DNA from: Lachnospiraceae bacterium
Lineage (GTDB): Bacteria; Bacillota; Clostridia; Lachnospirales; Lachnospiraceae
Assembly: GCA_017465845.1 (NCBI GenBank)
Contig: JAFTVH010000002.1
Coordinates: 36,934 to 100,933 of the forward strand
Length of the DNA stretch: 64,000 nt
Direction: 5' to 3'
Made by a program: the position numbers and the translations under genes. The notes under the pieces were generated by a model. It made no database searches. It saw nothing but the letters and a program-made list of their open reading frames with translations, and was not told the DNA's origin. The first letter of the stretch is position 1, and every line of letters begins with the position of its first letter. This document shows positions 1 to 8,296 of the stretch, piece after piece.

Positions 1-249
1 CTGGTGTTCGAATATCCCCAGTACCTGGACAGCCGTTCCCAGGATCTGGAGCCCCATTATCATGATGTTGGACAGTTTCTGTTCTTCCACACGGAGGCTT
101 TTAAGCAAAACCGCAGGCTGTTGGTAGGAAATCTTCTGCCTTATGTAGTCAGCGAGATGGAAGTACAGGATATTGATAATCAGACGGACTGGGAAATCGC
201 TGAGATGAAGTACCGCGTGATGAAAGAGAAGGAAGCACAGCAGAAGTAA
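1..249 (+). CDS. pseF: Pseudaminic acid cytidylyltransferase, C-terminal part (partial)
   Basis: The gene enters from the left edge; only the last 82 codons are present and the true start lies outside the window. The tail contains RSQDLEPHYHDVGQF and a late QDIDNQTDWEIAEMKY segment, the pattern at the end of PseF/NeuA-type CMP-sugar synthetases. These enzymes activate nonulosonic acids with CTP in the cytoplasm. The wording fits PseF better than NeuA, and the PseH-, PseI- and PseG-like genes downstream support this. A few bases further on comes the FkbH-like gene on the same strand, consistent with one operon. The catalytic N-terminal half cannot be checked here. Confidence 0.8.
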   Translation: MVFEYPQYLDSRSQDLEPHYHDVGQFLFFHTEAFKQNRRLLVGNLLPYVVSEMEVQDIDNQTDWEIAEMKYRVMKEKEAQQK

Positions 250-280
250 TAAGCAACAGGTTAAGGAGTGGAGTGGTGGA

Positions 281-1915
281 ATGAAACCCAGAATAGCCGT
301 TTTATCCAATGTAAATATGAATTATATGATCAGGCTCTTGAAGAAGGAGTATGAGGTATATGACAGCGAAGGTTACGGAAACGAGCTGGGAACCATGATG
401 AACCCTGCTTCCTCCTACCACAGCTTCGAACCGCAGATCACTTTTCTGATAATGGACCTGATGGAAGTGCTGGAGCATGAGCTGGAGCCGTCTGCAGGCG
501 TTTCTTCCATAGAACGATGGTTCGGGATGCTTGAAAGCTGTCTGGACAGCCGCTGCCTGTATTATATTTCGGATGCCTGTCTGTGGGGACCTGAGCTGGA
601 AGTAGTCTGGGACCCTGACAGAAAGCGTGCTCTGGAAGCGGTCTGGCAGGAGACGCTGAAGGAACTGAGCAAAAAGTATTCCAATGTGTTCATCTTGCCA
701 TATCGTCAGACCATAGAGAAGCTGGGAGAAGAAAATGCTTTTTCCCTGAAAATGTGGTATCTGGGCAGAATCCTGCATACCAACGAGGCTCAGAAGAGGT
801 TGGCAAGTCTGATTGGTGACAAAGCATCACTTCAGAGCAGGATACCTAAAAAGGTGCTGGCGCTGGACCTAGATAATACTTTGTGGGGAGGTCTTGCAGG
901 AGAGGCGGAGCACACACCCATAGCACTTTCCGAAGATCACGGAGGACTTGCTTATAAGAATCTGCAGAGAGTGATCCTGCAGATGCAGAAGCAGGGCGTC
1001 TTGTTAGTCATCGTATCTAAGAATAACGAGAAAGATGCCATGGATATCCTGGAAAAGCATCCTCACTGTGTCCTCAGACCGCAGTGCTTTGCAGCGCACA
1101 GAATCAATTGGAACCCTAAGCATGAAAATATTCTGGAGTTAGCCCGGGAGCTGAATCTGGGCACAGATTCCTTTGTATTTTGGGATGACAATCCCACAGA
1201 GCGTGAATTGATAAAGACCATGCTGCCTGAGGTGGCAGTTCCCGATTTCCCCCAGAAGCCGGAAGAACTGGCTCAGGCTATGATTGCCATTTACCGTGAA
1301 TATTTTGAGAAAGCTTCCGTTACACAGGAAGACCTGGTGAAGACGGAGAGCTATGCTGCCAATGCCAGACGCAGCAGACTGCAGGGGCAGGCAGCAGATT
1401 TTGAGGATTATCTGAAGCAGCTGGAGATTCAAATTATCAGGGAAGATCCCCTTGCGAATGTGGAGCGTCTTACCCAGCTTGTGAATAAAACCAATCAATT
1501 TAACTTGACTACTATCAGGTACGACCAGTCACAAATGCAGGAAATCCTGCAAAATGAAAGCAAAAAGGTATTCCTTTACCGGGTAACGGACTGCTTTGGC
1601 GATAATGGCATCGTGGCAGCGGCCATTGTGGCGTTGGATGGCATTCCTGCCATCGAAGAACTGGTCATGAGCTGCCGTGTCATGGGCAAGAACATTGAAT
1701 ATGCCATTGTGGAAGATATGGAAGATCAGCTGAGAGAAGTCGGATATACCGGGCTTGCAGCAAAGTATATTCCAACAGCCAAGAATAAGCCCGTAGAGCT
1801 GTTCTACGAGAAGCTTGGATATGAAATTGTAAGTCAGACAGATGAAGGTGTGAAAAATTACGCCATAGACTTGGCAAAACGCCCCAAACGGGTGTATTAT
1901 GCTAAGATAGGGTAG
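281..1915 (+). CDS. FkbH-like HAD-family protein (acyl transfer to carrier protein)
   Basis: This 544-residue protein has the HAD motif DLDNTLWGG at about residues 196-204, a VSKNN segment near 250 and FWDDNPTERE near 305, the signature of the FkbH family. The first 185 residues form an extra N-terminal domain, and the last 160 or so look like a GNAT-type acetyltransferase fold. In known pathways FkbH-like enzymes load a glyceryl unit from 1,3-bisphosphoglycerate onto an acyl carrier protein. A carrier protein gene follows 31 bases after the stop, so the two very probably work as a pair. Inference: they supply a three-carbon acyl group for decorating the nonulosonate made by the neighbouring genes. 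The start is an ATG preceded by a purine-rich AAGGAGTGG stretch. Confidence 0.85.
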   Translation: MKPRIAVLSNVNMNYMIRLLKKEYEVYDSEGYGNELGTMMNPASSYHSFEPQITFLIMDLMEVLEHELEPSAGVSSIERWFGMLESCLDSRCLYYISDACLWGPELEVVWDPDRKRALEAVWQETLKELSKKYSNVFILPYRQTIEKLGEENAFSLKMWYLGRILHTNEAQKRLASLIGDKASLQSRIPKKVLALDLDNTLWGGLAGEAEHTPIALSEDHGGLAYKNLQRVILQMQKQGVLLVIVSKNNEKDAMDILEKHPHCVLRPQCFAAHRINWNPKHENILELARELNLGTDSFVFWDDNPTERELIKTMLPEVAVPDFPQKPEELAQAMIAIYREYFEKASVTQEDLVKTESYAANARRSRLQGQAADFEDYLKQLEIQIIREDPLANVERLTQLVNKTNQFNLTTIRYDQSQMQEILQNESKKVFLYRVTDCFGDNGIVAAAIVALDGIPAIEELVMSCRVMGKNIEYAIVEDMEDQLREVGYTGLAAKYIPTAKNKPVELFYEKLGYEIVSQTDEGVKNYAIDLAKRPKRVYYAKIG

Positions 1916-1946
1916 TATCAATATAAGTACATGGAGAAGTAAAGGC

Positions 1947-2165
1947 ATGAAAGAAAAGATTATTGAACTGATAGAAGAAGTACTGCAGGTTCCTGCGGGA
2001 ACGGTAACCGAAGACACAGTGATGGAGGATTTGGAAGAATGGGATTCTCTGGCGCATGTGATGATCATAGGACAGCTGGAAGGACTGGGCATCAGCATTG
2101 ATCTGGAAGAGGCTGTAGAGATCACTTCCGTAAAAGAGATTCTGGAGAAAGCGGGCGTTGAGTGA
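1947..2165 (+). CDS. Acyl carrier protein
   Basis: This 72-residue acidic protein has the phosphopantetheine attachment motif EEWDSLAHV, with Ser34 as the expected attachment site. The length and the helical pattern around the motif are those of a free-standing acyl carrier protein. It lies directly behind the FkbH-like gene, and its stop overlaps the start of the next gene (TGATG), which suggests coupled translation. It is therefore more likely a dedicated carrier for a sugar-decorating acyl group than the housekeeping fatty acid ACP, which is normally in a fab cluster. Confidence 0.9.
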   Translation: MKEKIIELIEEVLQVPAGTVTEDTVMEDLEEWDSLAHVMIIGQLEGLGISIDLEEAVEITSVKEILEKAGVE

Positions 2166-2710
2166 TGAGTTTTACAGTCAGACCCATTGAGGAAAAAGAT
2201 CTGGAAGATATCATGCGGTGGCGCATGGATCCGGAGATTACGAAATATATGAATACGAACCCGAAGCTGACCCTGGAGGGGCAGAAAAAGTGGTTCGCCG
2301 CCATCAGTGCGAACAGTGATGTGAAGTACTGGATGATTGAGGTGGACGGGCAGGGAGCCGGTGTCATCAATCTGACGGGACTGAACCGGGAGGACGGCGT
2401 GCTGGGCTGGGCCTATTATGTGGGCGAGAAGAAGCTGCGCAGTATGAAGCTGGCACTTGCATTGGAGATGAGCCTGTATGATTATATTTTTGACGAGCTT
2501 CATAAGAAAAGCCTGATAGGTGATATTTTTACACTGAATAAAGGGGTCATTCAGCTCCATCTGTTGTGCGGCAGCAGAATCATAGAAGAGAAAAAGCATC
2601 ATGTCTGCAAGGAAGATATCTGGTATGATGTGACCTTTATGGAGATGACGGCAGAACACTGGAATGAAATCAGAGCCTCCAAGAAATATGAGAAAATGAA
2701 GTTTTCATAA
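2165..2710 (+). CDS. pseH: GNAT N-acetyltransferase, PseH-like
   Basis: This 181-residue GNAT-family protein begins FTVRPIEEKDLEDIMRWR and continues with DPEITKYMNT and QKKWFAAI, typical of PseH and related amino-sugar N-acetyltransferases. PseH acetylates UDP-4-amino-4,6-dideoxy-N-acetylaltrosamine before the PseG hydrolysis step. I chose the ATG at 2165, which overlaps the stop of the carrier protein gene, over a GTG one codon earlier. Its position between the ACP gene and pseI supports the role. Since it follows an FkbH/ACP pair, it might instead transfer an acyl group from the carrier protein rather than acetyl from acetyl-CoA; the sequence alone does not decide this. Confidence 0.75.
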   Translation: MSFTVRPIEEKDLEDIMRWRMDPEITKYMNTNPKLTLEGQKKWFAAISANSDVKYWMIEVDGQGAGVINLTGLNREDGVLGWAYYVGEKKLRSMKLALALEMSLYDYIFDELHKKSLIGDIFTLNKGVIQLHLLCGSRIIEEKKHHVCKEDIWYDVTFMEMTAEHWNEIRASKKYEKMKFS

Positions 2711-2770
2711 CGCTGCAGTTTGGCCTGTGGCCGAACCGTGACTTTGTGACTGTAAGGAAGGATGAGAACC

Positions 2771-3835
2771 ATGAAGAAAGAGATTATGATCGGGAACCGC
2801 CTGATCAGCGAGAATTCCCCTACTTTTATCATAGCAGAGATGTCAGCCAATCATTTGATGGATTTCGACAGGGCAGTAGCTATCATGCAGGCTGCAAAGG
2901 ATGCAGGGGCAGATGCCATTAAGGTGCAGACTTATACGCCGGATACCATTACTCTGGACTGCGATGATCCCTGTTTCCAGATCACCCAGGGAACGATCTG
3001 GGACGGTACCACACTGCATAAGCTGTATCAGACTGCTTATACTCCCTGGGAGTGGCAGCCTAAACTGAAAAAGATTGCCGAGGAAATGGGACTGATCTTC
3101 TTTTCCTCTCCTTTTGACCTGACCAGCATTGATTTCCTGGAGGAAATGGATGTGCCGGTATACAAAGTGGCAAGCTTTGAAATCAATGATATTCCTTTTA
3201 TCAGAAAGATTGCAAAGACCGGTAAACCCATTATTATGTCTACCGGTATCGCCTATATGTCCGATATTGAACTGGCGCTGAAGACCTGTAAAGAAGAAGG
3301 CAACGAGAATGTGATCCTGCTCAAATGTAGTTCTGCTTATCCTGCCCCTTACGAAGACATCAACTTAAAGACCATTCCTTCCATGAAGGAAGTCTTTGAC
3401 TGTGTGGTGGGATTATCCGATCACACCATGGGCTGCGCCGTGGCAGGAGCCGGTGTAGCACTGGGCGCAAAAGTAGTAGAGAAGCACCTGACCTTAAGAA
3501 GGGCAGACGGAGGTGTTGACGCTGCTTTTTCCATGGAACCAGAAGAGTTCAAGGAAATGGTGGACAATATCCGCATGATTGAGAAGGCACTGGGGAAAGT
3601 GACCTACGACCTGACAGCCAAGCAGAAAGCCAGCAGAGATCATGCCAGATCCCTTTTCGTGGCGCAGGATATGAAAGCAGGAGATGTGTTCACACCTGAA
3701 AATCTGAAATCCGTGCGTCCTTCCTGCGGTATGCATACAAAGCATTATGAGGAAGTACTTGGAAAGAAAATTACGAAAGATGCCAAACTGGGAACTCCGA
3801 TGTCCTGGGATTTGGTGGATTTTGAAGAAGAGTAG
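2771..3835 (+). CDS. pseI: Pseudaminic acid synthase (NeuB family)
   Basis: This 354-residue enzyme condenses a 2,4-diacetamido-trideoxyhexose with phosphoenolpyruvate to give a nonulosonic acid. The NeuB barrel occupies about residues 1-275 and includes IAEMSANH, DAIKVQTYTPDT, KVASFEI, STGIAY and SDHTMG. The last 60 or so residues form a SAF (antifreeze-like) domain beginning ARSLFVAQDMKAGD. The QTYTPDTITLD wording and overall length fit PseI rather than sialic acid synthase. The ATG at 2771 is preferred over the one at 2762, because AAGGAAG at 2755-2761 is too close to the earlier codon and well spaced from the later one. The gene ends just before a long repeat-filled gap. Confidence 0.9.
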   Translation: MKKEIMIGNRLISENSPTFIIAEMSANHLMDFDRAVAIMQAAKDAGADAIKVQTYTPDTITLDCDDPCFQITQGTIWDGTTLHKLYQTAYTPWEWQPKLKKIAEEMGLIFFSSPFDLTSIDFLEEMDVPVYKVASFEINDIPFIRKIAKTGKPIIMSTGIAYMSDIELALKTCKEEGNENVILLKCSSAYPAPYEDINLKTIPSMKEVFDCVVGLSDHTMGCAVAGAGVALGAKVVEKHLTLRRADGGVDAAFSMEPEEFKEMVDNIRMIEKALGKVTYDLTAKQKASRDHARSLFVAQDMKAGDVFTPENLKSVRPSCGMHTKHYEEVLGKKITKDAKLGTPMSWDLVDFEEE

Positions 3836-3898
3836 GCTGGTGCGATTCAGTAAATTTTTTCAACGATAGCGTGCCGGTGATATCTGTTCGACATGTCG

Positions 3899-4068
3899 TT
3901 GGATGTATGCAGAAAAACTGGCTTCCAATGTCCAAAATACGTTATCTTTTGCGGCAAAATGGAGGCTATCAGGTGGTCTTTGGACATATACAGGAAAATC
4001 GGTCTGAAATGTCCACAATTTGCTCAATTCTTGGACATTGAGAAGAATTCTTGCTTATATATGTCCAA
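3899..4068. repeat. Three imperfect hairpins with TTGGACAT/ATGTCCAA arms
   Basis: Three successive inverted repeats share the same arms: TTGGATGT with TGTCCAA (about 3899-3936), TTGGACAT with ATGTCCA (3980-4014) and TTGGACAT with ATGTCCAA (4031-4068). The loops are about 20-22 nt. The loop sequences of the first two are also related (ATGCAGAAAAACTGG against ATACAGGAAAATCGG), so these are diverged copies of one element rather than chance palindromes. Confidence 0.6.
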
Positions 4069-4117
4069 ACGCCTTATATTTTAGCATCAATTTTTTAATG
4101 CTTGTTCTGAGGAGTAG

Positions 4118-4523
4118 TTTTTATCCGCTGTCATTGCTCTGAAATGGGCGCTTTCGACGGATAAAACTGGAAAAAGTAGAGTTTTAATCCGCCGGCATTG
4201 TTCTAAAATGGGCGCTTTCGGCGGATAAAAATAGAAAAAGTGGAGTTTTAATCCGCCGGCTTTACTCTAAAATGGGCGCTTTCGACGGATAAAAATAGAA
4301 AAAATGGAGTTTTAATCCGCCGGCGTTGCTCTAAAATGGGCGTTTTCGACGGATAAAACTGGAAAAAATGAAGTTTTAATCCGTTGTCATTGCTCTGAAA
4401 CGGTAATTTTCGACAGCTAAAAATAGAAAAAATGAAGTTTTAATCCGTTGTTATCGCTCTAAAATGGGCGTTTTCGACGGATAAAACTGGAAAAAAGAAG
4501 TTTTTATCCGCTAGTATCGCTTC
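4118..4523. repeat. 64-bp tandem hairpin repeat, six copies plus a partial seventh
   Basis: Units start at 4118, 4182, 4246, 4310, 4374 and 4438 (five of 64 bp and one of 63 bp), and a truncated unit starts at 4501. Each unit begins TTTTA(A)TCCGCCG, has an internal TCTAAAATGGGCG and ends CGGCGGATAAAA, so the two ends of each unit are inverted repeats able to form a stem. The second unit has the most perfect pairing. Between stems lies an A-rich spacer such as ATAGAAAAAGTGGAG. There is no CRISPR-like repeat/spacer division. Confidence 0.85.
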
Positions 4524-4587
4524 ACAGACCAAATTATGGGTGAGACGCATAAGTACGCGGAGAAGAAAAGCTGCTTTAGGAGGACCT

Positions 4588-5748
4588 ATGTATTATTTTC
4601 GTGCAGACGGCAATGCCGTAACAGGTGCCGGACATCTGATGCGGTGTCTGACCATAGCGGATGAATTGAATAAATTGCCGGAAAGCGCGGGACAGATCAC
4701 CTTCCTCTGCGCGGATGCTTCTTCCGGGAAGCTGGCGGCGGACAGAGGGTACAAGACCATTGTTCTGCAGACGGATTATCGTAACATGGAAGAAGAATTG
4801 CCCAAGCTGCCGAAGCTGTTAGGAGAAGGCGCGGCTGCCATTTTGGTGGACAGTTATCACGTGACGGAAAGCTACTTAAAGCAGCTTAGAGAGTACGGTC
4901 GTGTTTTGCTGCTGGATGATATGGGACAAAAAGCCTGGCCTGTGGACGGCGTCATCAATTACAATGCCTTTGCCCGTGATGAGTGGTACGAGCAGCTGTA
5001 TCGGGAGCCCATGGAATCCTCGGAACCCATGGAATCCTCGGAGCCCATGGAATCCCCGGAAATCATGGAATCCCCGGAAACCATGGAATCCCCGGAAACC
5101 ATGGAATCCGGAAGACCGGGCAGCAGGCGGCCCGACCGTTATATCGGCAGTGCCTATGTCCCCATTCGTCCGCAGTTCCTGAACGTCCCGTACACCGTCC
5201 GCGATCAGGTAAAGGAAGTCCTGATCACAACAGGCGGCGGCGACAGCGAAAACATAGCGGCAGAAATTTTGAGGGCTATCGCCAATCCCAAGTGGAATTA
5301 CCATATAGTGGTTGGCCGCTTCAATAAACATTTTGAAAAGTGGAAGCAGTGGGAGCAGAATTTCCCACAGATTCATGTTCATCATGATGTACAGGATATG
5401 GCTTCTTTGATGAAACAGTGCGACCTTGCGGTGACGGCAGGGGGGACTACCATCTACGAACTGGCTGCCATCGGTGTGCCGTTTTTGTGTTTCTCCTATG
5501 CGGAGAACCAGGAGGCTTTGACGGAATATATCGGCAGAGAGCAGATTGCAGGATATTGCGGAGCATACCATCATGACAGGCAGCAGACACTGGCAGCCAT
5601 GAAAGAACTGGCGCAGAAGGTCTCAGACAGCCATGAACTTCGCTTACAGATGTATGAAGCCGAGAAAAAAATGATAGACGGGCACGGTGCAGAGCGGATT
5701 GCCCGTGTGTTGACAGAAAGGAAATCGTTGCATGAAGACACCCACTGA
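4588..5748 (+). CDS. pseG: UDP-2,4-diacetamido-2,4,6-trideoxy-altropyranose hydrolase
   Basis: This 386-residue PseG removes UDP from the trideoxyhexose so that PseI can use it. It has the family start YYFRADGNAVTGAGHLMRC with the glycine/histidine-rich N-terminal loop, VDSYHV near residue 90, and in the second half TTGGGDSENIAA and a TAGGTTIYELAA nucleotide-binding segment; it is a GT-B-like fold. The ATG at 4588 is used because TAGGAGG lies just upstream at 4577-4583. Residues 140-175 are a striking insertion of six in-frame 18-bp repeats (MESSEP/MESPET type) between the two lobes, which family members normally lack. The last 17 bases overlap the next gene. Confidence 0.88.
   Translation: MYYFRADGNAVTGAGHLMRCLTIADELNKLPESAGQITFLCADASSGKLAADRGYKTIVLQTDYRNMEEELPKLPKLLGEGAAAILVDSYHVTESYLKQLREYGRVLLLDDMGQKAWPVDGVINYNAFARDEWYEQLYREPMESSEPMESSEPMESPEIMESPETMESPETMESGRPGSRRPDRYIGSAYVPIRPQFLNVPYTVRDQVKEVLITTGGGDSENIAAEILRAIANPKWNYHIVVGRFNKHFEKWKQWEQNFPQIHVHHDVQDMASLMKQCDLAVTAGGTTIYELAAIGVPFLCFSYAENQEALTEYIGREQIAGYCGAYHHDRQQTLAAMKELAQKVSDSHELRLQMYEAEKKMIDGHGAERIARVLTERKSLHEDTH
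5005..5112 (+). repeat. Six in-frame 18-bp repeats inside pseG
   Basis: Six consecutive 18-bp units have the consensus GAAACCATGGAATCCCCG. They encode EPMESS, EPMESS, EPMESP, EIMESP, ETMESP and ETMESG. The first three and last three copies form two slightly different subtypes, as expected from stepwise duplication. The unit length is a multiple of three, so a gain or loss of copies keeps the frame. Confidence 0.95.
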
Positions 5749-7327
5749 AAGTTTGCAGATGTGGAAAAAGAAGATAAAGAGTGAGTGGAAGCTGGCTTTC
5801 CTGGCGGCTGTGGTGATCGGGCTTGTGGTGCATCTTCCCATGATGTTATCCGACATTCCCAATCATGACGGTCTTGCCAGTATGTATTTTGACCAGAATA
5901 TGATTACTTCAGGACGCTGGTTTTTGATGGTGGCCTGCGGATTTTCTTCCTATTATACGCTGCCATGGCTGATCGGACTCATTGCTATCCTGTGGCTTGG
6001 TGTTACGGCTGCACTTCTGGTGGAATTTCTGGAGGTGAAGGACCGCGTCACCATCGTGCTGATCAGCGGCCTTCTGGTGACTTTCCCGGCACTGGCATCT
6101 ACCTTTGCCTACGTATTTACCATGGATGGCTATATGCTTGCCCTGATGCTGGCAGTTGCCGCTGTCGTGTGCGTGAAGAAGTTAAAATACGGCTTTCTGC
6201 CCGGCGCAGTGTGCCTGGCCTTCAGTCTGGGAACATACCAGTCCTACCTGGCATTTACGGTAATCTTATGTATCTACGGAATTCTCATGCTTGCTATGGA
6301 AAAAGGGACTGTTGCGGATAAGTTTAAAAAGGCACTGCAGTACCTGTACATGGGTATTTTGGGCGTGGTTCTGTACTACGGAATCCTGCAGATTCTGTTA
6401 AAGATACAGGGAAAAGTGTTGGATACCTATCAGGGCATCAACAGCATGGAAAGCGGTATCTTATCAGGCGGTATCACTTCCCTTTTAGCGACCATCAAGA
6501 ATATGTACAAGGACTTCTTTGCTTTTACCTTAAACGGAAATGTATTGATTAATAATACCTGGTCCATGGCAGCAGTTACGCTTCTGGTATTGCTGACACT
6601 GTTTGTCCTGCTCTGGATGACATTGCAGAGAGGCTGGTGGAAGAAGTTCTGGTTCTGGTGCCTGTTAGGACTGGCAGCAGTGGGGCTTCCCGTTGCCACC
6701 AACATTATCCTGATGATCACGCCGAATGTGACTTATCATCTGTTGATGCGATATCAGTGGGTGCTTTACCTGATTCTGCCCATCAGCTTTATCAGCAGAT
6801 ACGGACGAAAAGAAGACGTAACCGCTTCCTGGGGAGTGCTTCTTGCCGCAGCAGTTCTTATAGGTAATTTTGCGGTAACCGACAATATTGCCTACTCCAA
6901 TCTTCAGAAGCGCTATGAAAAAACATATGCTTACTGCGTCAGATTACTGGACCGCATTGAGCAGACCCCCGGTTATTACCGGGGAATCCCCATTGCCATG
7001 ATCGGGGTGGTAGGAAATGAATCTTATCCTTTGACAGATATCACCGGTGAGGTGACATCTAACATGATCGGAATGAATGGTGATGTGCTCCTTTATACAG
7101 GAGACAATTATAAGAGCTTTATCAAGCATTATCTGGGAGCAGAGCTGAATATTTTGCCCGCAGAAGTCATGAGTGAGATTTATTATTCGGAAGAATACCG
7201 TGCCATGGACAGTTTTCCGGGGGAAAACAGCACCAAAGTGGTGGACGGTATCCTGTACGTGAAAACAGAAAATATTGACAAGACACCGTTGGAAACGGAA
7301 AGTACAAATATAACGGAAGGAAAATGA
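5732..7327 (+). CDS. Membrane glucosyltransferase-like protein (GtrII family)
   Basis: This 531-residue polytopic membrane protein has roughly ten hydrophobic segments between residues 20 and 385 and a soluble C-terminal domain. Near the start it has IPNHDGLASMYFDQNMITSG followed by RWF, the conserved extracytoplasmic motif of GtrII-type (Glucos_trans_II) proteins. Such proteins take a sugar from an undecaprenyl-phosphate carrier and transfer it to a glycan on the outer face of the membrane. The next gene is a GtrB-like enzyme that would make that carrier-linked donor. The start overlaps the end of pseG by 17 bases and has an AAGGAA binding site. Confidence 0.75.
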   Translation: MKTPTESLQMWKKKIKSEWKLAFLAAVVIGLVVHLPMMLSDIPNHDGLASMYFDQNMITSGRWFLMVACGFSSYYTLPWLIGLIAILWLGVTAALLVEFLEVKDRVTIVLISGLLVTFPALASTFAYVFTMDGYMLALMLAVAAVVCVKKLKYGFLPGAVCLAFSLGTYQSYLAFTVILCIYGILMLAMEKGTVADKFKKALQYLYMGILGVVLYYGILQILLKIQGKVLDTYQGINSMESGILSGGITSLLATIKNMYKDFFAFTLNGNVLINNTWSMAAVTLLVLLTLFVLLWMTLQRGWWKKFWFWCLLGLAAVGLPVATNIILMITPNVTYHLLMRYQWVLYLILPISFISRYGRKEDVTASWGVLLAAAVLIGNFAVTDNIAYSNLQKRYEKTYAYCVRLLDRIEQTPGYYRGIPIAMIGVVGNESYPLTDITGEVTSNMIGMNGDVLLYTGDNYKSFIKHYLGAELNILPAEVMSEIYYSEEYRAMDSFPGENSTKVVDGILYVKTENIDKTPLETESTNITEGK

Positions 7328-8277
7328 ATATGGCTTTATTATCCATCGTATTACCATCCTACAACGAAGAACAGAATATCGCCAATACAGCCCGGGTGCT
7401 GGCACAACTTCTGGAGAAAGAGCAGATTGAGTATGAGCTGATTTTTGTCAGCGACGGCTCCAAAGATGCCACTTATACGGAAATCCTGAAGGCCGCTGCC
7501 GCAAATCCCAGGATCAAAGGCACAGAATTCTCCAGAAATTTTGGAAAGGAGGCTTCCATCTTTGCCGGATTATCCCTGGCAGTGGGTGACGCCGTGATCG
7601 TTATGGATTGTGACCTGCAGCATCCGCCTCAGGTTATCCCGAGGATGTGGAAGCTGTGGCAGGAGGGCTATGAAGTAGTAGAAGGCATTAAACTCAGCCG
7701 CGGCAGGGAAAGTCTGGCTCACAAGATGTCTGCCGGTCTTTTTTACAAGATTATGAGCCGTCTGATCAAGATGGACATGAACGCTTCTTCCGACTATAAG
7801 CTTCTGGACCGCAAGGTAGTAAACGTGCTTCTGGAGCTCCCGGAGAAAAATACCTTCTTCCGTGCCCTGACTTTCTGGGCCGGTTTCAACACTACCACGG
7901 TGGAGTATGAAGTGCAGGAGAGAGCCTACGGAGAGAGCAAATGGTCTCTTTTAAGCCTGATGAAGTATGCCATCACCAATGCAACTTCTTTCAGTACTTT
8001 GCCGCTGCAGCTGGTGACATTTATGGGAATGATATCTATTCTATTCAGCGTCATTCTGGCTATTCAGACTATGTTCAAATATCTGTCCGGAACAGCAGTA
8101 GAAGGATTTACTACAGTTATACTTCTGGTATTGATCATCGGCGGTTTTATCATGCTGAGCCTGGGAATCATCGGCCATTATATTGCAAGGATTTATGAAG
8201 AAGTAAAGGGCAGACCCAGATACATCATTAGTAAAGTTACAGAGAATGTAATGGGAAATGCGACAGGAAAAGGCTGA
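7324..8277 (+). CDS. GtrB/DPM1-like polyprenyl-phosphate glycosyltransferase (GT2)
   Basis: This 317-residue GT2 enzyme starts LLSIVLPSYNEEQNI and carries VMDCDLQHPP, the metal-binding pattern of the GtrB and dolichol-phosphate-mannose synthase group. Two hydrophobic helices lie at about residues 230-255 and 262-285. It should transfer a sugar from a nucleotide donor to undecaprenyl phosphate on the cytoplasmic side. Its ATG overlaps the preceding stop (ATGA), which links it to the GtrII-like protein as a donor-maker and transferase pair. No GtrA-like flippase gene is seen next to it. Confidence 0.85.
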   Translation: MNMALLSIVLPSYNEEQNIANTARVLAQLLEKEQIEYELIFVSDGSKDATYTEILKAAAANPRIKGTEFSRNFGKEASIFAGLSLAVGDAVIVMDCDLQHPPQVIPRMWKLWQEGYEVVEGIKLSRGRESLAHKMSAGLFYKIMSRLIKMDMNASSDYKLLDRKVVNVLLELPEKNTFFRALTFWAGFNTTTVEYEVQERAYGESKWSLLSLMKYAITNATSFSTLPLQLVTFMGMISILFSVILAIQTMFKYLSGTAVEGFTTVILLVLIIGGFIMLSLGIIGHYIARIYEEVKGRPRYIISKVTENVMGNATGKG

Positions 8278-8296
8278 GCCGCGAAAGGGAATTTGT

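Larger units (their letters stand above)
3836..4587. other. 752-bp gap filled with hairpin repeats
   Basis: I see no convincing gene here. The left half (3899-4068) holds three imperfect hairpins built from TTGGACAT and ATGTCCAA. The right half (4118-4523) holds six full copies and one partial copy of a 64-bp unit. A 63-codon open frame at 3893-4084 simply runs through the first hairpin family and resembles no known protein. The gap separates pseI from pseG, two genes of one pathway, so it probably arose by insertion or expansion. Confidence 0.8.

Noticed and set aside
1529-2659. Minus-strand open frame of 376 codons
   Set aside because: It lies antisense to the FkbH-like, carrier protein and PseH-like genes, which have clear family motifs; the antisense product has none.
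3893-4084. Small protein-coding gene of 63 codons
   Set aside because: It runs through the hairpin repeats, has no ribosome binding site and its sequence follows the repeat structure.
4118-4523. CRISPR array
   Set aside because: The units are near-identical along their whole 64 bp, so there are no distinct spacers, and no cas genes are nearby.
4876-5574. Minus-strand open frame with FRGFHGF-type repeats
   Set aside because: It is the mirror of the 18-bp repeats in pseG; the real frame carries the PseG motifs on both sides of the repeat.
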